Shown in pieces: positions 12,106-23,384 of a stretch of 64,000 nt of DNA. This stretch comes from Trametopsis cervina (Eukaryota > Basidiomycota > Agaricomycetes > Polyporales > Irpicaceae): positions 1 through 64,000 of the forward strand of contig MU278357.1 in NCBI GenBank assembly GCA_022385755.1, written 5' to 3'. Each line of letters begins with the position of its first letter. Position 1 is the stretch's first letter. The notes under the pieces are model-generated. The model did not search any database. It was given only the letters and a program-made list of their open reading frames with translations, and was not told where the DNA came from. The position numbers were made by a program, and so were the translations under genes.

Positions 12106-15100
12106 CTCAAAGGACAGTACATTCCAGAGGGTACAACACAATCTATAAACACACCCACAACGGTAACACAACCCGGCCACGGTGATCATCTCAACTCTCT
12201 GCGAGGGCAGGATTCAGGCGCCACCGGTAGCCCGCCCGATGAACAGTTAGAAGAATCTGCAGGTGGAACACACGAACGCCCGAACGATGAGTTATGCGGC
12301 ACCCAGACAAACCGATTAGACTCACCTGAGCTCGAACAGCCCCTCGACGGGCACAACAACCACTCAGAAGACGAACACGGCATAACGCCCTCGCACACAT
12401 CGAGTCACTCCGACACGAATAACACTGCTGCTGGTACGGCGAACCCGCCACCAAGGCGACGACGACGAGGCGCACATCATGCTCCTCGAAAGGGACGGAA
12501 GACATACTCGCACTTACGGCTTGGCACCCTCAACATGAGAGGCCACGGCAGTGATGCACCAAATCACGCGGGGAACAAATGGAGCCATGTACGGCACCTC
12601 ATGAGACAGAAACACATTGGCATCCTTGCCCTCCAGGAGACACATCTTGACCATGACCGGCTTGAACGACTGAACACAGTATATAAAAACAAATTGACTA
12701 TAATTAACTCCCCAAACCCAGACCGCCCCAACGCGCATGGGGTAGGGATCGTGATAAACCGTGAAATACTCCCTGCGGACGGTGTGAAGTCTTGGGAACT
12801 GATCCCAGGTCGCGCGATTATGTCCGCGGTCCCCTGGCATAATCAGAACATCATACACGTTCTAGCAGTGTATGCACCAAACGACCCAGTAGAGAACGCA
12901 GCATTTTGGACTGAAATCCAGGACGCACTAGAAGACAATCATCTTCATAAACCAGACATCCTCCTGGGCGACTGCAATATAGTCGACGATAAGATTGATC
13001 GATACCCTCGCCACACTGACCACGCCGATGCGACAGCATCCCTCCACCACCTGTGCGATGAGATGGAACTGCAGGATGGATGGCGCAACTCCCACCCTGA
13101 ACACATTGCTTACAGCTACTACCAGCGCGCCACGGGCAGCCGCTCGCGAATCGATCGTATATATATCACCACCGACCTGTTTGCCACAGCAACGGACTGG
13201 CAGATCGGTGGCTCCGGAGGAGTGGAAACAGACCACCTACTAGTTACAGTCAATGTCAATAGCCCAGCTATGCCATACATCGGGCCCGGACGATGGCCAA
13301 TGCCACTTAACCTACTGAAGGATGCCGAAATCACACAATACCTACACAACCGAGGCAGAGCCCTGGAACGAGACATCACGACAAGTAAATTGAACCGTAC
13401 TGCCGACGTGAACCCGCAGACGCTCTACCACACGTTCAAAAACGAACTAATAAGGACCCTCCGCAAGCGAGCACGGATAGCGATCCCAAAGACAGAGGCA
13501 AAGATCCGAAACCTGCAAGCGCAGCTCGACCTACTACAGGGACCACTCGACGAGACCGCACCGCGCGAACAGAATGAGACGCAGATGCTAACCGCGGCAC
13601 TCCTCCAACATCGCATCCAGGAGCTCGAGCTGGAAAGAGCCCTCCGCGCGGAAACAGCTGCAGCGGCGAGATACCAGATTGAAGGCGAAACTATTAGCAA
13701 ATACTGGTCACAGGTCAGTAAGGACAGGAAACCACGAGACGTAATCTACTCACTTGAAGAGCCACATCCCTCCAACCCAGCCGAACCCCACCTCATAATG
13801 AGAACAGAGGAGATGGCGGAGGCAGCGCGAGACTATCACGATCACCTCCAAGACGACGACGACAGCCCACCAGAGGTCATCCGCCGAGCTACTGCCACCG
13901 CAACGGTACTCGCCGCAGTAAGCACAGCAATGACAGAGCAACAGCACGACGAACTAGCACGCCCGCTGAGCGAGGGCGACGTGGAGCTAGCCCTGCGCAA
14001 TAGCGAAAACGGGAAAGCCACGGGACTTGACGGCCTCCCGTACGAGCTATGGAAAACACTGCATCAGCGCCACAAACGCAAACAGAAGGCACAAGAAGCG
14101 TCCTTCGATATTATTGCAACACTCACCGAAGTGTTCAACGACATTGAACAGCATGGGGTAGACCCTGCCACAGACTTCACAAAAGGATGGCTCTGCCCGA
14201 TCTTCAAGCCTAAAAAAGCGAACCGCCTGAAAATTGAGAATTATCGCCCGATTACCCTACTGAACTCAGATTATAAAGTACTCACCAAAGCACTATCTAT
14301 GAAACTTGCCTGGTACGCGCCAAAGCTGATCCACCCAAATCAGGCTGGCTTCGTCAAAGGTCGGAGCATTTTCGACCAAGTACGGCTCACCAAGCTGATG
14401 CTGGACTATGCCGAAGCTACTGAGGAGAACGGCGTCATAATTGCGCTGGATCAAGAAAAGGCTTACGATAAAGTCGACCACCACTACCTATGGCAGGTGC
14501 TCGCACGGTTCAACCTGCCTGCGCAATTCATCAACACGGTGAAAGCCCTATATCAGCATGCCACTACTGTCGTCATGATCAATGGCGTCGCCAGCTCTCC
14601 GTTTTCTGTCACGCGGGGGGTTCGCCAGGGCGACCCGCTATCTTGCCTGCTCTTCGACCTAGCAATCGAACCATTGGCGTGCCTTCTGCGAGCGTCCGAC
14701 CTCCGTGGCTTCGAAATCCCTGGGGTAGCCGACAAGGTCATCGTATCTCTGTTTGCAGATGACACGACCATTTACTTGTCCGAACTCGACAGCTTCGACC
14801 GGCTGGTCAGCATCCTCGACCTGTGGTGCATGGCATCAAGAGCGAAATTCAACAAAGATAAAACAGAAGCAATACCTATGGGGACCGCGGCATACCGTGC
14901 CCAACTTCTGACGACACGACAACTGCAACCTGACGCCCCTCTTTTGCCTGCAGACATGAGAATAGCGGCGGACGACACTGGTATCCGCATCCTAGGGGCC
15001 TGGATTGGAAACGGACTCACACAAATGGAGCCATGGACGAACACCGTCGAGAAGATCGCAGCCGCTCTGAAACGGTGGGGCAGATGCAACCCAACCCTGA

Positions 15101-17358
15101 GAGGGCGTCGGCTGATCGCACAAATGATCGTGGCGGGTATGACCCAATACCTCGCCAAGGTACAAGGCATGCCCGCGCACGTCGAAATGCAGATCCGGCG
15201 GATCACGCGCAACTTTGTCTGGAAGGACGCCAATGCCTCCCCGGTAGGAATGGACACCCTGTTCCTCCCTATACGGGATGGGGGGATAAAATTAGTAGAC
15301 ATACAAACCAGAAATGAGGCGATTGAGCTTACATGGCTCAAAAGCTACCTTGACCTATCTGACAGCCGCCCTATTTGGGCCTTTGTTGCTGATGTCCTCA
15401 TCACCGAGAGCGTCATGGCGGTGGACCGTAACACCGTCGCGAACGCCCGAGTAAACCCGTACCTCCAGTCATGGCACGTGAGCACGCACGCTACCTCACC
15501 ACTACCAGAGGAGCTTAAGACCATGCTGAAGGTGGCACGTAAATACGACGCGAACTTCACCGCGATTAAACTGTCTGACTCCATGAAACGGAGACTCCCT
15601 GTCTGGTACCATATCGGAGCCATGGAACCCATGCGCCGCGTGCTGCATAGCGACGTAGGCGACTGCCTAAGAACCACCCATAAGGTTAAAACTATGGCAG
15701 ACCTGCTGAAAGTAAGAAAGCGACTCACCGATCCAACAGTCACCCACCGCGACAGAACAAACTGCGGCTGCAGCTACTGCAGAGCGGACCGCGTCAAGCG
15801 AAGCTGCCCGCACCCCAACAGATGCTGCAAGCTCGCCGTGAAGATCCTGGCAAACACTGCCACGAAATGGAGCCCTGACCTCCACCCTCCGGCTGACGGA
15901 CTGTCACTAACACGGAGACGGAAGGACCTGAACGAGCGGAACCGCAAGACGAATGGCATCATGCTGTTTGACCCCAGCGTCACGACAAAAGGGGCCCTAG
16001 CCGAAGGATTCCGGATATTCACAAACCCTGCTGTAGCCAGCTGCGAGCCAGCACACAGACAGCCTCGCGGCGCGACCGTCGAAGATGAAGCCACCGCGCT
16101 CTACACCGACGGCTCCTGTCACCACAACGGCGACGCCGATGCAAGGGCTGGCAGCGGAGTGTGGTACGGCCTCGACGACGAGCGAAACATCGCTAAACGA
16201 GTGCCAGGCGCGGCCCAATCGAACCAGACGGGCGAGATCTACGCCATTATCCTGGCAGTAGCTGCCACCCCCCCGTTCGCGCCGTTACACATCATCAGTG
16301 ACTCGAAGTACGCCATAGAGGGGCTAACCACTCACCTCCACAAATGGCGAGACCAAGGGTGGATTGGCATCGCGAACGCCGAACTCTTCCAGATGGCGGC
16401 GTACCAACTTCAACAACGCTCCGCAGTGACTACCTTTGAATGGATCCAGGGACACACTGGAGACACCGGCAACGAAGGCGCGGACGAGCTCGCAGACCAG
16501 GGAGCGCACCTCCCAGACGACGACACCACCACGTTCGACGTACCCGCAAAATGGAACCTCACGGGAGCAAAGTTAGCAACCATGTCGCAAGCCCTAGCGT
16601 ATCAAGGGATACGCACCCGCAAACGCAAACCTGACCGCCCAGCGTCGCGCGCACCCCTCGACATGGCGAGACATTGCATACGGGACCACCTAAGCGGGCG
16701 GATGCCCACCGACGCGACCATCTGGCACTCCCTACGCCACAAAGATATCAGCAAAAACATCTCCGACTTTCTGTGGCGGACCATGCACAACTCACAGCGT
16801 GTGGGCAAATACTGGCGACATATACCCAGTCTTGAGCCACGAGCGATCTGCCCATTGTGTGACGAGGAGGAGTCTATGCAACACATCCTAACGGAATGCG
16901 AGTCGCCTGCAAAACAACTTGTATGGAGGCTGGCTGAATCGGCGTGGATGAGAAAACACCACGCCTGGCCCCCTCTTCACCTTGGGAACATACTGGGAGC
17001 GGCTCTGGCCGACTTCAGCGACAACAATGGGAAACGAGCGCCCGGCGCCTCCCGCTTCTTCCGCATCCTAGTCACCGAATCAGCCCACCTCGTATGGAAA
17101 CTGCGCTGCGAACGACGAATCCACCATGATGATGACCCCACCAAGAAACACACTGACCGCGAGGTTGAAGCCCGATGGCGAACCGCACTGAACATTAGGC
17201 TAAGGCTCGATTGCGAAATGACGAAAGCTAAGTATGGCAAGCGCGCTCTGAGCAGAGACGTGGTGCTCCGTACGTGGAGCGGACTACTTAAAGACGAAGA
17301 TCAACTTCCAGCGGACTGGACGGAAACGGGGTTTTTAGTGGGTATGGGCCCCCTGTAG
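12106..17358 (+). CDS. LINE ORF2: endonuclease - reverse transcriptase - RNase H
   Basis: Replication polyprotein of the LINE, nicking the target and copying the RNA in the nucleus. The frame is open from 12106; the first ATG is 12535, giving 1,607 residues. Numbering from that Met: an AP-type endonuclease occupies about 1-245 (LQETHLD, LLGDCN, SRIDRIY, and TDH replacing SDH); reverse transcriptase about 500-830, with YRPITLL, ALDQEKAYDKVDH, GVRQGDPLS and catalytic FADD near 741; RNase H about 1188-1320, with YTDGS, GEIYAI, ISDSKYAIEG and GNEGADELAD; and a CPLC-x7-H-x4-C finger near 1439. No stop or frameshift was seen. The conserved first endonuclease strand LRLGTLN, with its catalytic Asn, lies just before the first ATG, so translation probably begins upstream although no in-frame ATG exists there. 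Confidence 0.95.
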   Translation, partial: LKGQYIPEGTTQSINTPTTVTQPGHGDHLNSLRGQDSGATGSPPDEQLEESAGGTHERPNDELCGTQTNRLDSPELEQPLDGHNNHSEDEHGITPSHTSSHSDTNNTAAGTANPPPRRRRRGAHHAPRKGRKTYSHLRLGTLNMRGHGSDAPNHAGNKWSHVRHLMRQKHIGILALQETHLDHDRLERLNTVYKNKLTIINSPNPDRPNAHGVGIVINREILPADGVKSWELIPGRAIMSAVPWHNQNIIHVLAVYAPNDPVENAAFWTEIQDALEDNHLHKPDILLGDCNIVDDKIDRYPRHTDHADATASLHHLCDEMELQDGWRNSHPEHIAYSYYQRATGSRSRIDRIYITTDLFATATDWQIGGSGGVETDHLLVTVNVNSPAMPYIGPGRWPMPLNLLKDAEITQYLHNRGRALERDITTSKLNRTADVNPQTLYHTFKNELIRTLRKRARIAIPKTEAKIRNLQAQLDLLQGPLDETAPREQNETQMLTAALLQHRIQELELERALRAETAAAARYQIEGETISKYWSQVSKDRKPRDVIYSLEEPHPSNPAEPHLIMRTEEMAEAARDYHDHLQDDDDSPPEVIRRATATATVLAAVSTAMTEQQHDELARPLSEGDVELALRNSENGKATGLDGLPYELWKTLHQRHKRKQKAQEASFDIIATLTEVFNDIEQHGVDPATDFTKGWLCPIFKPKKANRLKIENYRPITLLNSDYKVLTKALSMKLAWYAPKLIHPNQAGFVKGRSIFDQVRLTKLMLDYAEATEENGVIIALDQEKAYDKVDHHYLWQVLARFNLPAQFINTVKALYQHATTVVMINGVASSPFSVTRGVRQGDPLSCLLFDLAIEPLACLLRASDLRGFEIPGVADKVIVSLFADDTTIYLSELDSFDRLVSILDLWCMASRAKFNKDKTEAIPMGTAAYRAQLLTTRQLQPDAPLLPADMRIAADDTGIRILGAWIGNGLTQMEPWTNTVEKIAAALKRWGRCNPTLRGRRLIAQMIVAGMTQYLAKVQGMPAHVEMQIRRITRNFVWKDANASPVGMDTLFLPIRDGGIKLVDIQTRNEAIELTWLKSYLDLSDSRPIWAFVADVLITESVMAVDRNTVANARVNPYLQSWHVSTHATSPLPEELKTMLKVARKYDANFTAIKLSDSMKRRLPVWYHIGAMEPMRRVLHSDVGDCLRTTHKVKTMADLLKVRKRLTDPTVTHRDRTNCGCSYCRADRVKRSCPHPNRCCKLAVKILANTATKWSPDLHPPADGLSLTRRRKDLNERNRKTNGIMLFDPSVTTKGALAEGFRIFTNPAVASCEPAHRQPRGATVEDEATALYTDGSCHHNGDADARAGSGVWYGLDDERNIAKRVPGAAQSNQTGEIYAIILAVAATPPFAPLHIISDSKYAIEGLTTHLHKWRDQGWIGIANAELFQMAAYQLQQRSAVTTFEWIQGHTGDTGNEGADELADQGAHLPDDDTTTFDVPAKWNLTGAKLATMSQALAYQGIRTRKRKPDRPASRAPLDMARHCIRDHLSGRMPTDATIWHSLRHKDISKNISDFLWRTMHNSQRVGKYWRHIPSLEPRAICPLCDEEESMQHILTECESPAKQLVWRLAESAWMRKHHAWPPLHLGNILGAALADFSDNNGKRAPGASRFFRILVTESAHLVWKLRCERRIHHDDDPTKKHTDREVEARWRTALNIRLRLDCEMTKAKYGKRALSRDVVLRTWSGLLKDEDQLPADWTETGFLVGMGPL

Positions 17359-17556
17359 AAATCCGCCAATATCAGACGGACAGGGAATCACCGAGTCCCA
17401 CACTGAGTGCGTAACTGCATTTTTATCCCCTTTGGTGGGTTTGGGGTGGAAATCCCCTACTACAGCGGACGGACGTGGGGCTGACTATGTTGGCTGCCTG
17501 CCGTCGGTGACCTAGAGTCGCAACGCTCCTCCAAAAAAAAAAAAAAAAAAAAAAAA
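17359..17556 (+). other. LINE 3' UTR and poly(A) tail
   Basis: A GC-rich 3' UTR of about 170 bp is followed by 24 uninterrupted A residues (17533-17556). The last two A may belong to the target-site duplication. The uninterrupted tail fits target-primed reverse transcription and limited age. Confidence 0.9.
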
Positions 17557-17569
17557 GCAGGGAGCGACG
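17555..17569 (+). repeat. LINE target-site duplication, right copy
   Basis: Exact copy of 9321-9335, directly downstream of the poly(A) tail. Confidence 0.9.
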
Positions 17570-18740
17570 AGGAAGATGGGATGGCAGAGGGACTTTGTGT
17601 GATCAGTATCCCGGCTGAAGAAGAGGAAGCAGAGGAGCGAAATGGAGTGTGGCTGGGATACCAATACCGGCGAACGGCCCAAGAAGACGCGCAAAAAAGG
17701 ACAGCCTAGCATGGAAATGAATGAGCAGGATCCTTGAGAATTCCTGGTGCAAAAGCCCCCATGGGACGGTGAGTGTAGTCATTCAACTCACGACAACCAT
17801 AGACTTACAACTGTGGCGCAGACTCTCGAAATTAGAGATAGGACCAGCTCGTAGCGGCGTGCACAAGCTATCAGCCAAACCCACTTCGTGCGCACACGTA
17901 CGCTTTTCTGCAAAGCTAACGACGGAGTGTATTGGTCCTCACGCAGGTTGGCGACGACGGGTCGTGAGCGAACTGACAATGAGTCCCACCCGGAACGGGA
18001 TGGTGAGTGCACTTGTTTTGCTGTTCTCCAGCTAGGAACTCACAAGTGTGACGTACATGCTCCGAGCTGGAGATTCCACAAGCCTAGGGCAGCGTATAAA
18101 GTAGATGCTGTGCGGCACACTAATACGACACTCAGCTGAATGTCTGCATATCTTGCACTCGACGAACCCTCCACGCGCACGAACATCCTCCGCAAATCTA
18201 GAGAGGAAAGCTGCACTTGCTCACAGGAGTTGCAGAGGAGAGGTCGTGCACGCAACAACCCACGAGGACGTGGATACCAGACAAAAGCCAACGACAGCGC
18301 ATCAATACGAACTTCAGCGAAACGTTCACGCCTATTTTGCACGCCGGGTGACTAGCGTTTGGATGGGCCATTTAACAAGGCTGAAGCTGGTGCGGGGTAG
18401 AAGTGGGCTACAGGGGGATCTCTGCGTTGAGAACTCACAGTGCCGGTGAATTGGATGTGATTGCGCTAGAAAGGAAGATATATAAAAAAGTTTATGAGTG
18501 GGATGGAAGATAGGGGGCTGGTGAGACTTGCTCTGGGCGCGTGGATGAGCTCTTTAAAGGAAGGAGGAGCGTACATACCTTACCCAGGCGTGTGGTTTCG
18601 TTTTCTTTGTGAGGTGCAATGAGCGCATACGTACAGCAGTGTGTAACTGGCGGGTGCGCTTTTCGACGAGAGAAAGGCGGACGTTCCCACGATGGCTCTG
18701 ACAAAGTTAGACGCCAGCAAGCAGGTTGTCGCGGTCTACG
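17570..18740 (+). repeat. Repeat family copy A, right part
   Basis: Continuation of copy A after the LINE. It contains the GGTGAGTG...ACTCAC modules at about 17768 and 17999 (spacing 231 bp), the core GCAGAGGA...GTCGTGC near 18228, and the block GACTAGCGTTT...GGGCCATT near 18349. All have counterparts in copies B (26107, 26337, 26461, 34433) and C. The end near 18740 is estimated from weak similarity to 34790-34840. Non-coding. Confidence 0.6.
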
Positions 18741-19059
18741 CACGTACGTTCACACAGATTTCAATGCAAGAGCAGAGAACACCGCGTCTCTGCTTTAGAC
18801 TATAGACATAAGAGTGGTTTTTTAGGGGGTGTGCTAGCGGTGAGTACGGTGCTCACAGAAAAAGATGGCTAACACCTTTCTGTGCAGTCTCTTATTCCCG
18901 GCAGGGAATACAGAAGTCTCACAAACGGCGACGTTTCCACGCTTGCACGCTTTGATGCTGAGCTAAGCTGCGATAGTGATCAGATAAGCCCGAGCAATAC
19001 AAAGCTTTAGGTGAGTAGCTACTCCACCCAGGTCGTTGTCTTGAATCTCTTCCAACACC
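18741..19059 (+). promoter_or_regulatory. Upstream region of the RdRP gene
   Basis: About 320 bp between the end of repeat copy A and the RdRP start codon. The ATG at 19060 sits in CACCATGG, a good initiation context. No clear TATA box was found. The repeat edge may supply part of the promoter. Confidence 0.35.
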
Positions 19060-22000
19060 ATGGATTGGGATGACAAGATATTTAGTAGGGACGACTTCCA
19101 AACGCACTTCAATGATCTAGAAATTCTCGACCATCATCCGATGGATGAGCTACTGCAGCGAACAACTGCTACCTCCAGGACAGGGAATGAATTTGGGTTC
19201 AAGCCCGTGCATTTGGCTATTGGGACGATCGACCGAGGCCAGTTCCATCAAGGATTCGAGGCGACAGTCGAACGTCAAGGCATAAATGTACACACAAGAA
19301 AGCCTATTCCTAGCTCGTTTTGGGTCCGCTTCAAGGAGGAGGTATGTGTCACGGCATTCATTGTCTGCCAGACCATGCTGATTTTATATTCGCCCAAGTG
19401 GTTTCAAATTAGAGCTTTCTGTGAAGGCAACACTGCAACTGCATATAATCCTTACGAATGCCGAATTCCGTTCAGCAACGTCGTGCGAGGTGGTATAAAG
19501 TTACGCGCTCGATATAGAACGGGCGACGATCGAGTAACGGTGGAGTTGACAATTCAGTCTCGCCGTCCGCCTCAGTATACACTTCGTCTGATGAAGGTTC
19601 TGAAGATTGGCAAGGAGGCAATATACGATAGAGATGCAACAGAAGCAGATTTCTATAACGAGCGTTCAAGAACTGCTGAGGCCTACGCCGGTGTCATCCA
19701 GTCTGTTGATGACTCTCGTCTCAATGTCAATGTGAGTAATATCTTATAATGAATGAAATAGAAATTTGATAAACATTTGGGTAGCCGGGTCTCTGGCTTA
19801 CTCACAAATTACAACTTGATACTAGCCCGTGGCAGTACAAAGTACTCTGGATGTGTGAGAAGGAACACAGTTCTGTCTGTGCATATCTGATGAGTTATGT
19901 AGGCATGGTCAGACTTAAACTCCTCAACCTCGACCCCGACTTTTCAGACCCTATCTCGGTCGAGTTACCGCCTGCCCCGGTTGTACGCTGGTCATCCTTG
20001 CTACAGGAGACATCGTCATTATCCTTTCCCATACGCTACTTAGTGGAAGCGCTCATAACTCACAACATTGTCTTGCTGGCTGAGGTCAAACAGTTGATTG
20101 AGGCAATCCAGCGGGCGCGCTTAGATATTCAAGCCGCAGTGCTTGAAGGGCTTTTTATGTGGACCCGTCGAAGCTCCATCGCAGTCGATCTGAGGGGTAT
20201 AGTGATTGTACTTGCTGTCATGATTTACAGCTGATGTCCTCTTTCGCAGACGTAGCTCGTCGGCTTTCGCCACCCAGGCTCATCGCAGAGCACTACATAG
20301 CCTCGAGACGGTGTTTGGTGACTCCAACGAGGTGTCTACTCATGCCGCCAGTACTAGAGACGTCAAACTCCGTTCTACGGCGATTCTCTGATTTCCATGA
20401 CAGATTCTTGCGCGTGCAATTTGTTGACGATGACGGTGAATTTCCCGTGAAGGGAGAGACACTAGTTATCGACGACGCATTGTATGGAGCAGAAGGATTT
20501 TTCGCTCGAGTCCGACGGGCTCTCGATTATGGAATTCATATCGCCGGTCGTCACTATGTTTTCCTTACCTTCGGCGAAAGCCAGGCCAGGTCTGGAAGAT
20601 CTCACTCCCACTCGCCATGTGTGCACTGAATATGACATGTAGAGTGCATGGCTGCTGGTTCATTTCCGAGACAGAAGGTCTGACTATCCAAGCTGTCTTG
20701 GACTCGATGGGAGACCTCTCGCAAGAAAGGGTGATAGCAAAACATGCAGCCCGTCAGAGCCTGGTGAGGCAATCCCTAATTCATATGTTAATCTACTGCC
20801 TGAATTTGCGAACGCTCCAGGCACTTAGCAGCACTCGTGCGGTGAAATTTGATGTCCAGATCAACCGTGGGTATCCAGATATTGAGCGCAACGGATAGTA
20901 TGTGGCCATTTCCGTCCTCTGTTTTCCGTTTGAGAGCACTGACCCCGTCTAGCATTTTCACGGACGGAGTGGGACAGTTCACACAAGCTCTGGCTGACGA
21001 ATGTGCACGAGTAGTCGGGCACACTTCCACGCCTATTTCCGCTGCTCAGATCAGAGACGGCGGGGTGAAAGGCGTGTTAGCTGTCGTACATGATCCTACT
21101 TTGGGAGAGTACGAGATTCGTGAACGAAATAGCATGGTGAAGCTTGTCTCCAGCGACAGAAACGTCTCTGTGATAAAGGTCAGGATAACTGGACCGTAGG
21201 GCTACGAGGGTCAGGGCTGATTACGTTTACAGGTCGCGTCGTACTCCAGAGCGACTCTCAATAGACAAGCTATTCTCCTGCTGGAGTCACTGGGTGTTCA
21301 TACTCAAACGTTGTTGGAAACCTTCCAAGAAGAGAGGGCCTCCATAGAAGGGCTAGAGGATGGGTTTGATCCTCAGAAGTTGGCTGCAGTCACTGTGGTA
21401 AGCCTTGTTGGCACCTATCTGAAGATATGCGCATAACATTAACATTCACGTCGTCAAGTTCCCGCTGAACAGCGCTTTTGATCATTCAATTACTGATGAC
21501 CCGTTCGTGGAAGCCGTCATAAGCGTAATTAAATGTCGTCTGTTGAGTGATCTCAAGTGGAAGGTGAGCTCTCTCACAATTTGAGAGCCTAATTTTTGAG
21601 GCTCACCATGTTTATATCATAGGCTCGGATAGAGATTTCGGAAAGTGCTTTCCTGATGGGTGAGCTGAGGTTCCTGTAGGTACTGAAGGGGTGATGACTT
21701 ACTGGCTGAGACGTTTGGTCAGGGATCGCGGACGAAACAGATTCGTTGAATGAGGGAGAAATATTTTGCCAGATTCACCCTCCAGGCGGAAGCCCGCAGT
21801 GCATCACTGGTCCATGCACAATCTATCGCAACCCATGTTGTAAGTGTAGAACGAGTGGTCACACATGGTCGACCGTATCTTGACTTAACCTGTTTCATAG
21901 TGCACCCTGGCGACGTACGACGTGTTAACGCAGTCGATTGTAAACCGCTTCGGCATCTGCGGAATGTGATAGTGTTCAACACACGCGGCCAACGTGACCT

Positions 22001-23384
22001 TCCGAATATGTGCGTCAGTCTTCTCCTTCCAGGCGTAGGCACCACTCACGAAGTGTTCTTTCTATAGGCTGAGCGGCGGAGACCTGTGTGTCATATATCT
22101 TGAACTAGCACATTTTTCATTACTGACTCAACATAGCGATGGGGATATGTACAGTTTGATCTGGGATCAGCGATTACTCATTCCTCCAGAGAACATCCAC
22201 GAGCCAATGGACTACACGGCTCCAGTTCCGAAGAAGTGTAATAGTCCTGTAACCATTGAGCAAACGAAAGAGGTACGTCAACTCTATTTGGACCCATTAA
22301 CCACCATGCCCGGTTTACAAATGCTCGCTTGCATAGCACTTCATCAACTTTATGAAGAACGACGTTCTCGGACGTGTGTCCAACACCCACTTGGCACTAG
22401 CAGACCAGATTGGCCCTCGAGCTGATGATTGTATACTACTGGCTCAACTGGCCTCTCAAGCCGTCGACTTCTCAAAGACGGGAATACCAGTCTCGCAGAG
22501 CGACATACCCCGCGTGGAGGAGTATCCTGACTTTATGGGGAAGGTAATTACTGTTTACTCGTTGTACAGAGCAGAGTCTCTGAATCCTAGTGTTGCAGAG
22601 TTATAAGTCAATAAGGGTGTTCAAGAAACAACCCATCAGATCATACGAGAGCATAAACGCGCTGGGCATCATGTTCCGAGAGATCGACCCGGAACCGGTC
22701 TTCCATCCACCAGACGAAGGTGCCTGGCCGGGCGACTCGCGGCTACTCGAAATTCAGGATCCTCAGTGGTACGTAGAATACCTGGAGGCCGCCGCGAAGC
22801 ATAAGATACGATATGATTTTGAGGTAGAGGGCCTTCTGAGACGGTGAGGCACTCTGAGGTCACGAATGATCTCCATATGCTTACCAGAATGGGTTATGTT
22901 TCTATAGCTATAACATCAGCGAAGCGGAATGTGCCGCAGGTTTACTTCTGCGATCTCCGAAAACCCGGCTGAAGGTCGAGAAAGATTATGACTTGCGCGT
23001 ACGCAGTGTTTCTACTTGGAATCAGAACCCTACTGAGATTTAGACCAGGTTGCGTTAAGGGAAGCGTATGCGCTCATCGTAGCCGGCGCACTTGAACGAG
23101 TGAACGATCATCTGAACGAGCACCCTTCAGGCATGGAGCCGCGACTTGATCGGCAAGCTTGGGCCCTGGCAGCGTACAAAATCACGTACAGCGCGGAATA
23201 TGCGTCATATATGGATGTAGATTGGGCACCCGAAGACATGGTCATATTCGAGGACAACGACGGTTCGGAGGCTGACGCAGAGCTACATAATCTGCCGCCG
23301 CCGCCAACGAGGCGATTCAGCTTTGCATGGCTGTTGTCCGAGGAGATATTCGCTTTACTGGAGGCACAGAGGGAGGTCGAATAA
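19060..23384 (+). CDS. RNA-dependent RNA polymerase (QDE-1/RdRP family)
   Basis: Makes double-stranded RNA in RNA silencing (quelling-type defence against transposons and repeats). Exons inferred: 19060-19341, 19399-19731, 19785-20196, 20250-20589, 20643-20763, 20821-20897, 20953-21178, 21233-21397, 21459-21563, 21623-21659, 21723-21839, 21901-22009, 22068-22085, 22137-22272, 22337-22543, 22599-22843, 22908-22998, 23049-23384. They total 3,357 nt, or 1,118 residues, without a stop. Family motifs in order: LVTPTR, FLRVQFVDDDGE, SSTRAVKFDV, YIFTDGVGQF, RATLNRQAI, GIADETDSL, RNPCLHPGDVR, SGGDLDGDMY (catalytic DLDGD at about 780-784), HFINFMKNDVLG, AVDFSKTG, and a final SFAWLL block. The first intron (57 nt, in frame) is the least certain. 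The gene looks intact and is flanked on both sides by nested transposons. Confidence 0.93.

Larger units (their letters stand above)
9336..17554 (+). mobile_element. Full-length Tad-like non-LTR retrotransposon (LINE)
   Basis: An 8.2 kb element with a 5' leader of about 490 bp, ORF1 (9822-11591), a spacer, ORF2 (12106-17358), a short 3' UTR and a poly(A) tail at 17533-17556. It is bounded by a 15-bp target-site duplication and inserted inside copy A of the dispersed repeat. The ORF2 order endonuclease, reverse transcriptase, RNase H and CCHC finger matches the RNase-H-bearing fungal Tad1 clade. Full length and an exact duplication suggest a fairly recent insertion, but ORF1 has one nonsense codon. 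Confidence 0.93.

Noticed and set aside
19342..19398. Reading the first 57 nt gap of the RdRP as coding
   Set aside because: It is in frame, but GTATGT, a CTGAT branch-like site and a terminal AG make an intron more likely; kept as uncertain in the gene entry.
19060..23384. RdRP as part of a single large element with copies A and B as its ends
   Set aside because: Copy C lacks any RdRP sequence, copies A and B each extend internally over several kb, and the gene has many host-like introns.
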